Shown here: positions 1-9,862 of the stretch, piece after piece
Position numbering within the stretch: position 1 is the stretch's first letter
How the letters are laid out: the number at the start of each line of letters is the position of its first letter
Assembly (NCBI GenBank): GCA_014529385.2
Contig: CM043967.1
Coordinates: 3,002,001 to 3,066,000 of the forward strand
Reading direction: 5' to 3'
Length of the DNA: 64,000 bases
Source: Adiantum capillus-veneris
Taxonomy: Eukaryota; Streptophyta; Polypodiopsida; Polypodiales; Pteridaceae
Program-made: the position numbers and the translations under genes
The notes under the pieces: model-generated
What the model was told of the DNA's origin: nothing
The model's database searches: none
What the model saw: only the letters and a program-made list of their open reading frames with translations

Positions 1-519
1 TAGGGTAAACTCCAATATATATATATTCTATGTATTTTTCTTATATTTCTTTTTAAATAGCTAGGAGGGAATCAAATCCTAGTGGGACACTAGGTGGCAT
101 GATTTCAAAGATACACTTATTTTAATGCATGATTACAAGCAGGATTACAAAATTTGTCAAGGAGCAATGTCATGCTTTCATATGGCATGAGTTGTCCTTT
201 GGAATCAAATAAAAGTCTAAGCTAAGGGGACCACAGGAAGACTTTTGCTACCAGAAATGGACCCTATTTTGATGATTTTTTAACACAAGGTTCCAATCCA
301 AATTGAAAAACGATTTTAAAATTAAAGTCGTAGCTTATGAGCTGAATTTTCTATCCATATTTTTACTTTTTTATTTGGAGCCACGGATGAAGAGATATGA
401 TGAAAATATTAGACCCCAATCTGTCCACATCATGCAGGGACAACTCATTTAAAGCTTTTCCAGTTTCTGCTCACACTGGCTCTTCTCTTCTTGTGTAAAC
501 ACTTGGGGGTTCCCTTCAC

Positions 520-529
520 CTATAAAAGG
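520..529 (+). promoter_or_regulatory. LTR TATA box (element B, 5' LTR)
   Basis: CTATAAAAGG follows a pyrimidine-rich stretch and is kept at the equivalent place in the 3' LTR (26816-26825, with one change just after it). Transcription of the element would be expected to begin roughly 30 bp downstream, marking the U3/R border. The start itself is inferred. Confidence 0.65.
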
Positions 530-1089
530 GGACCTCTTCTTCCTTGAAAACCACTCAATCATTCAAGCCATTGATGAGAGGAATTCATGAGGGAGTGAGT
601 AGTAATGCCAAATTGTACTTAGCCATTAACATAAGCCTAAGCCTACACTTTCTCCTAGAGAAAGACTAGCCATTCTTGCACGCAATCCTTGGAAGATCAA
701 CTCTAATCAAAGAAGGTCTTGGACTTGGCGTATCAATCAAAGTTGAATTCTCCCCTCTTCTTCTCTCTCCATCAATAATGGTGCCGAAGGCTTTGTCAAG
801 TAAGATGTGTTCTACATTGATATTTTCTTGATTTCTTGTTGTTTTCTTTTTCATCTCTAATCCAACATATATATATATATCTAATCTCGTCTCCTTAACC
901 AAATCTCTCTCACTCTTAGTAATTCATCCTGTGTATGAATTTTAGGTTCTCCTTGCTATAGGTACATCTCTCCCCGCAGTATCCTTATTGTCTACGGGCA
1001 AGAATAGGGCTTGGGAGGGAAATTCTCTTCTCCTCTCTTCCCTTCTCTTCTCTCATATCTACATTTTGCACATACTAGAGTTATTATAG

Positions 1090-1308
1090 ATGAATAATCC
1101 ACATGATGATAATTTCTATCACTTTCACTCTATACGATCTATTAGAATTAATGTATGGATTAGCCGTAAAATACACTTTCAACAACGTACAGTGTTTCTC
1201 TTTGGCCTAGAAAGGCTCAATGAAATACTTCTATCACCGGATCCCATTATACTACCTCTCATAGACTATAACGTTTCTTTTGACGTAAGCGTAGTTATCT
1301 TGCTATGA
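1090..1308 (+). CDS. Small LTR-embedded ORF, copy 1 of a tandem pair (unknown)
   Basis: A 72-codon open frame lies inside the B LTR and is also open in the 3' LTR (27411-27629). Its last 47 residues match those of the next ORF at about 21 of 47 positions, including LFG, RLN, ILP and the ending S-x-D-V. So the two are tandem paralogues at the protein level. Differences between the two LTR copies of the pair are mostly amino-acid-changing (about 9-10 against 4 silent), which argues against recent purifying selection. The family is not recognised. It may be an old captured fragment or chance-open repeat DNA. Confidence 0.25.
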   Translation: MNNPHDDNFYHFHSIRSIRINVWISRKIHFQQRTVFLFGLERLNEILLSPDPIILPLIDYNVSFDVSVVILL

Positions 1309-1517
1309 ACCAAGAGGATTTGTACACACAATTAATCCCAATCACTAGACAAAATATATATATTATGATAAGCACAAAACTACGATTTCAAAGAACAATT
1401 CATAGCCTATTTGGTCAGCCAAGATTGAATGCCATTAACTCATCTATTAACCCTTTCATATTACCCATGATACGATATGACCATAGCCTTGATGTTTTCA
1501 TCTTTGTGTTGTTTTGA
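1305..1517 (+). CDS. Small LTR-embedded ORF, copy 2 of a tandem pair (unknown)
   Basis: This 70-codon frame begins in an ATGA overlap with the stop of the preceding ORF and is homologous to it over its C-terminal two thirds. The same ORF is open in the 3' LTR (27626-27838). The overlap follows naturally from a tandem duplication of about 215 bp with a one-base frame offset. There is no signal peptide or recognised motif, and the last residues are hydrophobic. Translation is not supported beyond openness in both LTRs. Confidence 0.25.
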   Translation: MNQEDLYTQLIPITRQNIYIMISTKLRFQRTIHSLFGQPRLNAINSSINPFILPMIRYDHSLDVFIFVLF

Positions 1518-1726
1518 CATTCTCTTTTGTGTTCTTTCTTTGTGTGTGTGAGTACAAGAGAGAAAGAGTGGGTCTTATTTGATTGCACTTCTTTCCAAAC
1601 CCTAGTCTTCATGGCATCTATGGTTTAACTCCTTCATATAGTTTTTTTTTTGAGTTCTCTCACAAATTCTCACATCCATAAGCCTGGTGCTTTCCTGGCA
1701 AGACCGCAAATATCTCGACATATTTT

Positions 1727-1742
1727 TGGTGAACCCGACACG
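1727..1742 (+). other. Element B primer-binding site (candidate)
   Basis: TGGTGAACCCGACACG starts six bases after the LTR end. It begins with TGG, complementary to the CCA end of a tRNA, as a plus-strand primer site should. The exact tRNA was not identified. Confidence 0.5.
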
Positions 1743-1773
1743 AATCTGCTAGGGTGAGAGTTTTTGGGTAACC

Positions 1774-3608
1774 ATGGGTGATCATGTTGAGAAACAGGGT
1801 ATGCATTTTGACCCAGCGACAATGCAAATGTTTCAAGCATTTGCAATGTTCATGCAACAACAACATGCCACTGAAAGAAGGGAGATTTCAGCAACGAAGG
1901 CCATACAAGAAGTCGTCAATAGAATGGATCAGTTCAATGGCAAAGATGTAACCAAGTACTTATGCGAGTATGTGAAGGAGATAGAGCTGCATCGCGTGTC
2001 AGAAGGTGAGATGATTCAAAGCTTTGAGCTAGTTGTTGGTCCAGAAATTAGAGAGCATGTTAGGGTAATTAAAGATGGGCATGGGAGATATTGGGAATAA
2101 CTCAAAGTAGCTTTAAAGGAGGAATATTTCATGGAGGACTCTGAGAGAGTGACCAAAAGGACATTCTTAGAATGGGTAGTCAAGCCAAAGCAAGGACTAT
2201 CAATAACAGATCTACTTAGGGAATTTGAGCGGCGCTATGCACAACTCACCAGGACCATAAGGGCCACACTAGATGCAGAGAAGACAGATCTTTTCTTACA
2301 AGCTGCAGGTAAAGAGTTTCAAGAAAATTTGGAGCTTCTTCTTGAAGATAAAGATGCTGAGCAAGGACTAAAGACCGACTGGAATGAGGTTGAAGGTGCT
2401 GTCTCACTGCTTGCCAAACGACAAAGAAGAAGGGACAAGATGGTAGTAAACACTACAAGTCCTTCCACCTCAACTTCTGACAAAATGGTAAAGCCTACTT
2501 TTATCGCTCCTAAGTTTGATGAGTCCATGCTAGATGAGCTTGTGAAGGGAATGTGTGACTTGAAGGTGAAGCTTGTAAAGCTTGAAGAAAGAGGCCAATC
2601 ATCAGGGCCACTTTTTAGACAAAGATAACAGCCCAAAGAAGGGTTTGTTAATAGATGTATTTGGTGTGATAGTACAGACCATGTAAGAAGGGATTGTGAT
2701 GATTTTAGTGACGCTTTGTCAAAAGATGTTGTCTTTTTTAAGGATGGTAAAATCCACTTAAGAGAGACAAGTCTACCCTTCAGAACTAACTTTGGGAAGG
2801 GGAGAATGCAAATCTTAGTTGAAGATATGGCAACTAAGCATGCCACCTCTTCATTTGAAGTAGCTACTTATGGAGTAAAAATTGAGCATCTTAGTGATGA
2901 AGAGGTGAGTGACCATCATGGTCAAATTTGGCCAAATGTCACGCAATTAGCTAAAAAGGGAAAGCTTACAAAAGAGATTATACATGAAGCAGGTGATTGC
3001 ATACGTCTAGAAACAGGATGGAATGATCCAGTGGACTCATTGTCAGTGCATGCCTACATTACAAAATGCCAACAAAATGAGGCGATTGTAGAAGAGAAGC
3101 GCAGACATGAGAATGTTGATGAAGGACCATCAAAAAGAGCTTCTAGAAGTGGGGGAAGAAGCGACTCAATGCCTTCTCAAACACCCTCAACACAAGGAGC
3201 ATCTCCACCTGAAGTACGCATGAGGCGATTGTATAAGAGAAGAGCAGACGTGAGAATGATGATGAAGGGCCATCAAAAATAGCTTCTAGAAGTGGGGGAA
3301 GAAGCGACTCAATGCCTTCTCAAACACCCTCAACACAAGGAGCATCTCCACCTGAAGTACTCATGGAGGAGTCTACAACTGGAAAGAAGAAAGAGCCAAC
3401 AAAAGGTAAGACAAAATGCCCAACTTATAAACTACAATCTGATATTGAGGTTGCTAAAAATTTACAAAAAGTCTTGGAGGAAAGGATCTTGAATAGCAAG
3501 ATTGAGTTTACTTTGGGAGAAGTTCTTGGCATTGCAAAGCGCGAATTCCATGAGGAGATCATTGACATCAAAAAGAGGAAGAGGAACAGGTTGAAGGGGA
3601 AACCTTGA
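1774..3608 (+). pseudogene. Element B Gag, broken
   Basis: A Gag-like polyprotein starts at ATG 1774 in frame 1. That frame is interrupted by TAA at 2098 and TAA at 2626 and resumes each time in the same frame. Residues encoded at 2131-2628 are helical and charged, as in a capsid domain. A single zinc knuckle of CX2CX4HX4C form (C-I-W-C ... H-V-R-R-D-C) lies near 2656-2700, just after the second stop. The reading continues in frame 1 to TAG 3280 and then in frame 3 (3312-3608) because of a 143-bp tandem duplication. It is nonfunctional. The assignment rests on the zinc knuckle and its position between the primer site and the protease. Confidence 0.75.
3077..3362 (+). repeat. 143-bp tandem duplication inside element B Gag
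   Basis: 3077-3219 is repeated at 3220-3362 with few differences. Both copies contain the stretch coding for SQTPSTQGASPPEV. Because 143 is not a multiple of three, the second copy pushes the downstream protein into another frame, and the second copy also carries a stop (GTAGAA to GTATAA). Confidence 0.85.
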
Positions 3609-3780
3609 AGACACAAGGGGTGCAATTGCAAAATAAGGAGGAGGATGGAGCTGTGGTAGGATGCTACCAGTCTAGTGGGAGAGTGAAGCAAGTGCATTTC
3701 TCAATGATGATGAAGAAGTTGAAGCTATTCCTAGGAGCTACTATTCACAAAGTCACTGGGCAAGGGCTACTACAGAAACT

Positions 3781-4266
3781 TTGGTCAAGGTAGGTGATCT
3801 TGAAGAGCCATTTTTTGCCTTGATTGACCATGGTTCAAAAATAAACATAATGTCAAAGAGTCTCTACAACAAGTGCAAATGGCCGATGGACACAGATCAT
3901 GGTTGGATGGTAAAAGTGGCAAACAATTCATCCAATGAATTATATGCAGCATGTCCAGGTGTGAAGGTGACAATAGATGATGTAAAGATTGACCAAAACT
4001 TCTTTGTACAGGATACATCTTCATATCATCTCATCCTTGGACAACCCTACATTGTGGGAGTTCGAATGGAAAGAAAGGTAATGGATGATGGTTCAGCATA
4101 TGGTAGGATACGTAGCAAAGATGGTAAACAAGCCGTCCAATTTCTCACAGTTTGTGTAAACCATGAAAGAAATCGTGACAACCTCAGAGAACATCCTCTA
4201 CCAAAGGTAAGCAAAGAGTTTCATGATCATAGAGAAATGATGGGTTTTCGCCAAGTACCATTGTAA
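3781..4266 (+). pseudogene. Element B retropepsin, active-site triad altered
   Basis: Frame 1 encodes an aspartic-protease fold: FALIDHGSKINIMS near the N-terminus and the second hydrophobic-glycine motif HLILGQPY about 75 residues later. The catalytic D-(S/T)-G triad reads D-H-G, which is expected to impair activity. The frame ends at TAA 4264. About 55 bp later the pol region is interrupted by the insertion of element A and resumes at 22550. Confidence 0.75.
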
Positions 4267-4320
4267 AGCGGGATTGCAGTGGTACAGAAAGAAAAAGGGT
4301 CTCGCCTGATCCAAAAATAG

Positions 4321-4325
4321 GTGAA
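4321..4325 (+). repeat. Target-site duplication of element A, left copy
   Basis: GTGAA directly precedes the TGTTAGC start of the A 5' LTR and is repeated exactly at 22550-22554 after the 3' LTR. This fixes both element boundaries to the base. Confidence 0.92.
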
Positions 4326-5253
4326 TGTTAGCAGCGGCTAGACACATCCAACGGAGAATGATTTCTCGACAGGATATGATTTTTTGTAATTATTCTTTAA
4401 TTGAGAAAAACCTTCATTTCACCTTTGTAAGTAGTGGGACTTGCATAAGCTTCCAGATTGTATCCCATTTTTGACATTTAGATTGAGTGGATGGTTAAAT
4501 TGGAACATTAGGGTTTGAGATTGTAAGGTATTTATACCACTTTTGACCTTAATGAGAAAAACCTTTGTCATTTTTAAAAGTTCTGTCTGTGTGAGTGAGA
4601 GTACTCTGTGTACGAGAGAGAGTGAGTTTTATCTTGACGCTATGCGTGCATCGATGGTCGGAATCAAGTGCGTAGAAGTACAGCGTGTTGCCCCAATGAG
4701 AGCTACGCGCCAATACCTACATTGCGGGTGTACGATCTGGTTTTGCTAACTCGACCCACGAGCTACATCTGGTGATTCGGTAAGCATACGTTGTCTGTTT
4801 TTGCATTTCAGCATATCCACGCATTCGCAATGAGTAGAGCTACACATTAGGCACTTTAGTTTTTAGAAACGACGACCTACAAATTTCGACCAGACATCCT
4901 ACGTGATTTTGCACCAGATGTTTAGGGTTGGAATTTTGGTTCATGGACCTTAGGGAGAGCAACCTATTGGTGTTAATAGGGTTTCCTTCAAGTTCTGTGG
5001 AGTTTCGAGAACGTTTGATGGGTATTTGGCTCTTGAAAGCGTTGTAGGAAATCTCCTCTTATGCACTCCTGAAGGCTGTAGCTTAGACATTGGGTAGAGA
5101 CCTTTGTAGGAAGTAGTCGAGAGTCGGTTCAGTGTAGGTTGACACCGTATGCTTGCTTCCATGCGCCTGCAGGTCGAGCTTCGTCCTTAGCTGACAAATC
5201 TTGTTAGGTGAGTTCTCGCTGTGCTGACGTCCGTCGCAGCGTCTCCGCCAACA
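4326..5253 (+). mobile_element. Element A 5' LTR
   Basis: 928 bp, starting TGTTAGCAGCGG and ending CCGCCAACA, paired with 21622-22549. It contains a half-site of the element's palindrome at 4892 (AGACATCCTACGTG) and a good splice-donor-like AG/GTGAGT at 5206-5213. A stretch near 4540-4620 carries GA-rich repeats. Confidence 0.95.
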
Positions 5254-5272
5254 TTGGTGCTACTGTCGGGGA
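5254..5272 (+). other. Element A primer-binding site
   Basis: TTGGTGCTACTGTCGGGGA follows the LTR end directly. It resembles the TGGCGCCGTTGCCGGGGA site of several plant Gypsy elements, which is complementary to tRNA-Asp, with a few substitutions. The tRNA assignment is therefore likely but not certain. Confidence 0.7.
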
Positions 5273-5790
5273 CGAAAACCCTAGGTAGGTGACCGAGACT
5301 AGTCCTTGAGGATAGGTATTCTCTGGCTTGCCAGAGTCTTGTTTTACATTTAGATAGGATCAGAGGGTGGATGACTCTCTAGGTCTTAGGAGGAGTCTAG
5401 GGAGTGAGTGTCTGGCCTAGATCCTTCGAGTTAGGTAGACTCAGATAGTTTTAGGTATTAGTTAAGTTGTGGTGTAAGAGAGTAGGAGTTGGAGTGGTAG
5501 AGGCGGTGGAAGGATAGCTTGAGAGTCCGGAGAGGCCAAGAAGCAACCGAGAAACCAATATCACCATCTCACATGATGAGTAGGAGTAGGGTAAGTAGGA
5601 CATCATGATTTATGATCTGGAGCACTTCATGCATGTTATATTTGCTGTTAGGCTCATCACAAGGTTGTAAAAGACGGAAAAGAGTGATTAGAGACAGAAG
5701 TGAAGTTCAAAAGTTTCTGTGAGTGTTTCTGAGAGAGCTGTAGAGCATAAGGAGTACTTCTGTCAGAAAACAATTAAATTTTAAGCAAGG

Positions 5791-5814
5791 AGACATCCTA
5801 CGCGTAGGATTTCT
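5791..5814. repeat. Element A palindrome, leader copy 1
   Basis: A 24-bp palindrome with the 18-bp core CATCCTACGCGTAGGAT(T/G), differing from the perfect form at one base in the right arm. See the array at 18536-19414. Confidence 0.85.
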
Positions 5815-6235
5815 ACAGGGTGTTCTGGTGGAAATTTTGAAAATCTGAGTTTACCAGTGTGTTTAGAAGGTAGGTTTTGCCCTATTTTCACCTGGAGAGT
5901 GGAAGTTTGACCATATCTTGACAGGATAAGACCAAATAGAAAGGAAACTGCCAGACATCCTACCCAAATTGTACCAAAGCATTATTTTAAGACCAAAACC
6001 ATAGGATGGCTGCATGAGCATGATCTGCATGATTTATTGAGTGTCTGAGAAAGGTTTCATCTCAAATGGGTGAGAAAATTGTGTTTTAAACATACTTTAG
6101 CCTTTTTGACTGAAAAGGGGCTAGGATAGCTAAAATTGGGGTCTTTTGAAATCCAAACTAAAATCTAAGCATAGCATTGGGTTGCTGACATCAAGGAGAA
6201 GCTATGGCTCAAGTTTGGGGTCAAACAGATCATAT

Positions 6236-6259
6236 AGACATCCTACGTGTAGGATGTGT
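6236..6259. repeat. Element A palindrome, leader copy 2
   Basis: The centre reads ACGTGT instead of ACGCGT, and one base in the last arm triplet differs (TGT for TCT). The rest matches the consensus. Confidence 0.8.
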
Positions 6260-6360
6260 TCTGTGTGATTTAGCACTCCAAACCCAGCTTTGAGCATACC
6301 AAAGTGACAAGCACCTTAAGAGGAATCTTTGCTTTGCATTTGAAGCCATTTTGAGCAGTT

Positions 6361-6384
6361 AGACATGCTATGCGTAGAATGTCC
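6361..6384. repeat. Element A palindrome, leader copy 3 (degenerate)
   Basis: The most diverged copy: the centre reads ATGCGT and both arms have substitutions. It starts 125 bp after leader copy 2 and 275 bp before leader copy 4. Confidence 0.65.
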
Positions 6385-6635
6385 AATGCATGATATTGAA
6401 GCCAAAAACTGACTGTAGGCATAGCAGGGTGTTGTATAGCCTGAGGCAAGCCTCCTAGTCAATTTTGGTCCAAATTGGAGTTGATTTGACTGGTCATACC
6501 AATATCAGGCTGCTCGAACAGATTTTTGATCAATTGACCAGCCTATAGGTGTCCAAATAAAAAAGTAAAAACAGTTGTGGACTCAGCACATCAATCGGAA
6601 TCTATAGTACAAACTCTAGGAAAAACAGAGCAGGT

Positions 6636-6659
6636 AGACATCCTACGCGTAGGATGTCT
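6636..6659. repeat. Element A palindrome, leader copy 4 (perfect)
   Basis: A perfect 24-bp palindrome, identical to the copy at 18536, twelve kilobases away at the other end of the element. Confidence 0.92.
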
Positions 6660-7042
6660 ACAGGGGCTTAGTGAAGAGAAAAGCACACTGGGGACATAGA
6701 GTGATGTTCCAATTGACTTAAGAGTTCCAGAACTTCTTTCAAAAGTGAAATTGGACCTTGTTTGACCTTTTGACAAAGCAAAGATGGAATTAAGACTTTC
6801 CTTGTAAATTGACCAACATCCAAGGGAAGTACGGTTCCAGATTAGTAGACCTAATCAAGAACATCCGAAGTGTATAAAATATAGTAGTGGTTGAGGTTAA
6901 CCCTCCAATTATACCAATCATTACTAAGACCACCTCTAGCGGTTAAATGCTTTGATTCGATTGCCGAAATTAAACGCTTGTGTACAGGTATATTCAACTG
7001 CAAGAAAAGAAATTGGACGGAAACTGATCCTTTGCCAGGTGA

Positions 7043-8381
7043 GTGGTTGGATTTGTGATAAATTGCATTGCTAAGTTTAATGAATTAAGATTAGGAAGAC
7101 ACATTCCTAGAGATCAAAAGGTTGCAGGTGATCAGGGTAGCTTAGTGTCCACCGAGGAGAGTGTAACTCAGGCAAGGCTAGATCCATTAGCACCGATCAT
7201 TGAGGAGGGTAGTGATACTGACACTTCATCAGATAAGTCCTTCTTCATGATGGGTAGTCAATAGCCAGGAGGATTCTCCGATGAAGGACCAATGCTAGGA
7301 GGAAGCACCTCCCAAAATCATTTGAACAATTCCAAGTTCACTATAATCTTCTTAGAAGGAACAAACTCTAGGGGAGCCCTAGTTTATTCTGACTATCGAG
7401 GACACAAGTGTGTTTGTATTGAAGAGAGACCTGCTCAGAGACTGGAGATAATTTGAGTCTATGATGATGGAGATAGATTCCGAGACAAAAAGGGGAACCA
7501 CTATCTGATAGTTAGTAACCCTGAGGATTACAACAGATATGGAGATAACGTGGCAAAAGGAAAAATGGTTTCACAAACTCAAGAACCGCCTCCAAACATT
7601 GATCGACCAGGAGCTCTTTTTATGTATGATAAGAAAACAACCAGGGTCTCAACCTATAATGAGAATGTGGGAATTTACAAGCATGAGAGAGAGGGAATAG
7701 TCTCTTATTTTTTATGCAAAGAACCCTACCCAAACGAATTAGGAAAAAAAAAGGTTCTTTACTTGTTCTTATGAAATTGCTATGGGGAAGGATATCAATT
7801 TTGTTGATAGGTACGGGCGAGAATACAAACGTATTCTCCTAGAGGAGGTAGAAAAGGCAACAGTTCCAGAGACATCAACATATGCACCCGAAGAAGTACC
7901 AAGGGTCATCTATACCCCTAGCAAATCGACAAATCCATTTTCAGAAGAGTACGACGAGACCTTACATTCTAACCGACAACAGACGTTCAACTACCAAAAC
8001 CAACCAGCAACCCAACCATCATTGCCAGCATGGCTTCGACAAAGTGCGACATTAGAACAAGACCGAAACCGAGATGGTTATCCAACCGCACGAGGGCTAA
8101 GAGATTTAAAAGAACCACCACTCTATTCACGGTATCAAGGCGAGAGTAAGCCAAAAACTCAAGGGTCAACAGATCTTGGAAGACAACCCATAGAACAAGT
8201 TCGAAGAGATGAACCATCTCTTGCAAAAACCGTCAGAAATTATGGCTTAGGGGCACCTCTGGGAGAGGAACCCTCCCACTACCGAATGCTAGAGGAGGTA
8301 TATCGAGTAGAACGAGGAGAACCAATGATGAGATTTGTAGACCATCGTAGAATTAGACCTTCTCAGGTGCAAAAATGGTAA
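7043..8381 (+). pseudogene. Element A ORF1 / Gag N-terminal region
   Basis: Frame 2 from ATG 7043 to 7774 reads as protein with a TAG at 7262 and one further stop near 7456. It includes a stretch around 7330-7530 with ALVYSDYRGHKCVCIEE and YDDGDRFRDKKGNHYLIVS that looks like a small globular domain of unknown family. Reading continues in frame 3 at 7782-8381, a charged proline-rich segment that overlaps the next ORF by a few codons. It lies directly upstream of the capsid region and is probably a Gag N-terminal extension. The start at 7043 is the first plausible ATG but is not proven. Confidence 0.55.
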
Positions 8382-9070
8382 ACAAGAAATACACGGGAAA
8401 TAGAGATCCTAGAGATCATGTAGCAGTCTTTGTGCGTGTAATTAGAGCTAAAGAGGTGTTAGACTTCCCTACCCAATTTTCAGGGTTTGGACTAACCCTA
8501 GAAGAGGATGTTGCTACTTGGTTTGACTTTGTGGAGCGTAGAGACTTTGAGTCTATGGAGGAGGTGTTTGACGAGTTTATCGAGGAATTCTCACAAAGGG
8601 GAATAGCTCATAATATAGTCTCACAAATCCATAAATTCAAACAGAAAGAAGGGGAGTCTGTGCAAAAGGAAGCCCTACGACTAAAAAGATATGTTAAGTT
8701 CTGCCCTGTGGAAGAACTGCCAACTCAGTCCAGGCTTATGCTTATATTTATTCAAGGGCTAAGAAATGCAGATCTCCAGAAGGACTTACATATGAAGAGG
8801 AGCACGACGTTAAATGAGTTAACTAAGGAGGCTCTTTACCTTGTAGACAATTGTGCGGTCTACAAGGAGGGTGAATTCAAGGATCTTGATGACGATTCAT
8901 CCTCACAACAAAGTGGAAGCAAGTCCGCTAAGACAACACCGAAAGGAGAAGTAGCTGTAAGCCAGGAGCAGCTTGTAGAAGAAGTGCTAAAAAAGATTAA
9001 TATGTATGCCAAACTCAGGTTGAACAGCCAAAGTGGTATGCTATTAAACAAAAATGGACAAACCATGTGA
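8375..9070 (+). pseudogene. Element A Gag capsid domain
   Basis: This matches the retrotransposon Gag family seen in plant Gypsy elements. It contains GNRDPRDHVAVF near the start, then an ATWFDFVERRDFESMEEVFD segment, F-x-Q-(K)-x-G-E-S-V, and a C-terminal L-x-E-L-T-K-E-A helix followed by a polar tail. Capsid protein packages the element RNA in cytoplasmic particles. The frame ends at TGA 9068 and the reading resumes in another frame for the nucleocapsid. Apart from its ends this segment is intact, making it one of the best-kept parts of A. Confidence 0.85.
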
Positions 9071-9156
9071 CGGAGGAATGTTATTATAACAAGGGATATG
9101 TGCGAGAATGACCTTATGCTCCCCACGCTCAGGTAACATCTCCTCAACTTCCACCG

Positions 9157-9862
9157 ATGCCTAGGTATCAAGCAGGAAACCTACCAGGACCTGTAGGTGT
9201 AGAGAGACCACAACCAGTGTTGGGTCAACAACCACCCCTACCAGGATTACAACCAGTCGGCATAAGATACACACCAACAGTAAATGAACCAGAGGAGAAG
9301 GCTTTGGTACCTATGCATTTATATTATGAAGATTCCAATGGATATGCTGCAAATCCTATCTATTGTCCATCGGAAGAACCCCCAACACGAGAACCTCGGA
9401 GCATGATGGAAAGTGCAGGACCACCAACACCTGCACAGGCAACAGGAGAAGGAAGATATAGCTTTGGATGGACGAACATTGTTGTTCATAGCCAACGGAG
9501 GCATGGGCGGGCAAAGACATGCATACCAACAAAGAGGAACTCAAGGAGCACCTCCACATCCTAAGGGACCCTGCTACAAGTGTGGTGGAGACCATTGGCT
9601 AAGAGACTGTCCTCATGATGAAATCATTAGAGTCAACGCATATTGCACCCAATGTGGAATTACTCATTTGATTCATGATTGCCCTAAGAACCCGAGCAAA
9701 GGAGCAATAACTACCTTGAACATGCTTATTCAGGCAGTGACACGAGCCCAAGCTCAAAGAATGACGAATGAACCCATAATTGAAGAGCAAAAAACCGATG
9801 CCCTAAGTTCAGAAATGAAAAATCAGAGAAGCACTTGGAAAGCTAGGAAGGCGCGTATTTGA
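9157..9862 (+). pseudogene. Element A nucleocapsid with two zinc knuckles
   Basis: A proline-rich linker in frame 1 (9157 to about 9440) is followed, after a frameshift, by a frame-2 segment ending at 9862. This segment carries two closely spaced zinc knuckles: C-Y-K-C-G-G-D-H-W-L-R-D-C at about 9571-9609 and C-T-Q-C-G-I-T-H-L-I-H-D-C at about 9646-9684. Both have CX2CX3HX4C spacing, one residue shorter than the usual CX2CX4HX4C. They would bind the element RNA. The paired short-spaced knuckles are a lineage marker worth comparing. Confidence 0.8.

Larger units (their letters stand above)
1..1720 (+). mobile_element. Element B 5' LTR (truncated by window edge)
   Basis: This stretch aligns almost throughout with 26355-28039, the 3' LTR of the same element, so about 290 bp of the 5' LTR lie outside the window. 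It ends in CTCGACA at 1720, matching the TGTCG start of the 3' LTR (inverted TGTCG/CGACA ends). It holds a TATA box near 520, a short TA microsatellite near 869-880 and two small tandem reading frames. Hand-counted differences between the two LTRs are about 2-5 percent depending on the segment, plus some indels. This is the outermost element of the nest. Confidence 0.9.
5273..7042 (+). other. Element A long 5' leader
   Basis: About 1.8 kb without a convincing reading frame between the primer site and the first ORF. It holds four copies of the element's 24-bp palindrome (5791, 6236, 6361, 6636) and one half-site (5953). A strong splice-donor-like CAG/GTGAGT lies at 7036-7044, at the start of the first ORF. 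Function is unknown. Packaging, translation control or promoter-proximal regulation are possible. Confidence 0.7.

Noticed and set aside
2319-2846. Minus-strand 175-codon ORF opposite B Gag
   Set aside because: A shadow of the plus-strand Gag with no family resemblance.
9319-9595. Minus-strand ORFs opposite the nucleocapsid of A
   Set aside because: Shadows of the plus-strand coding sequence.
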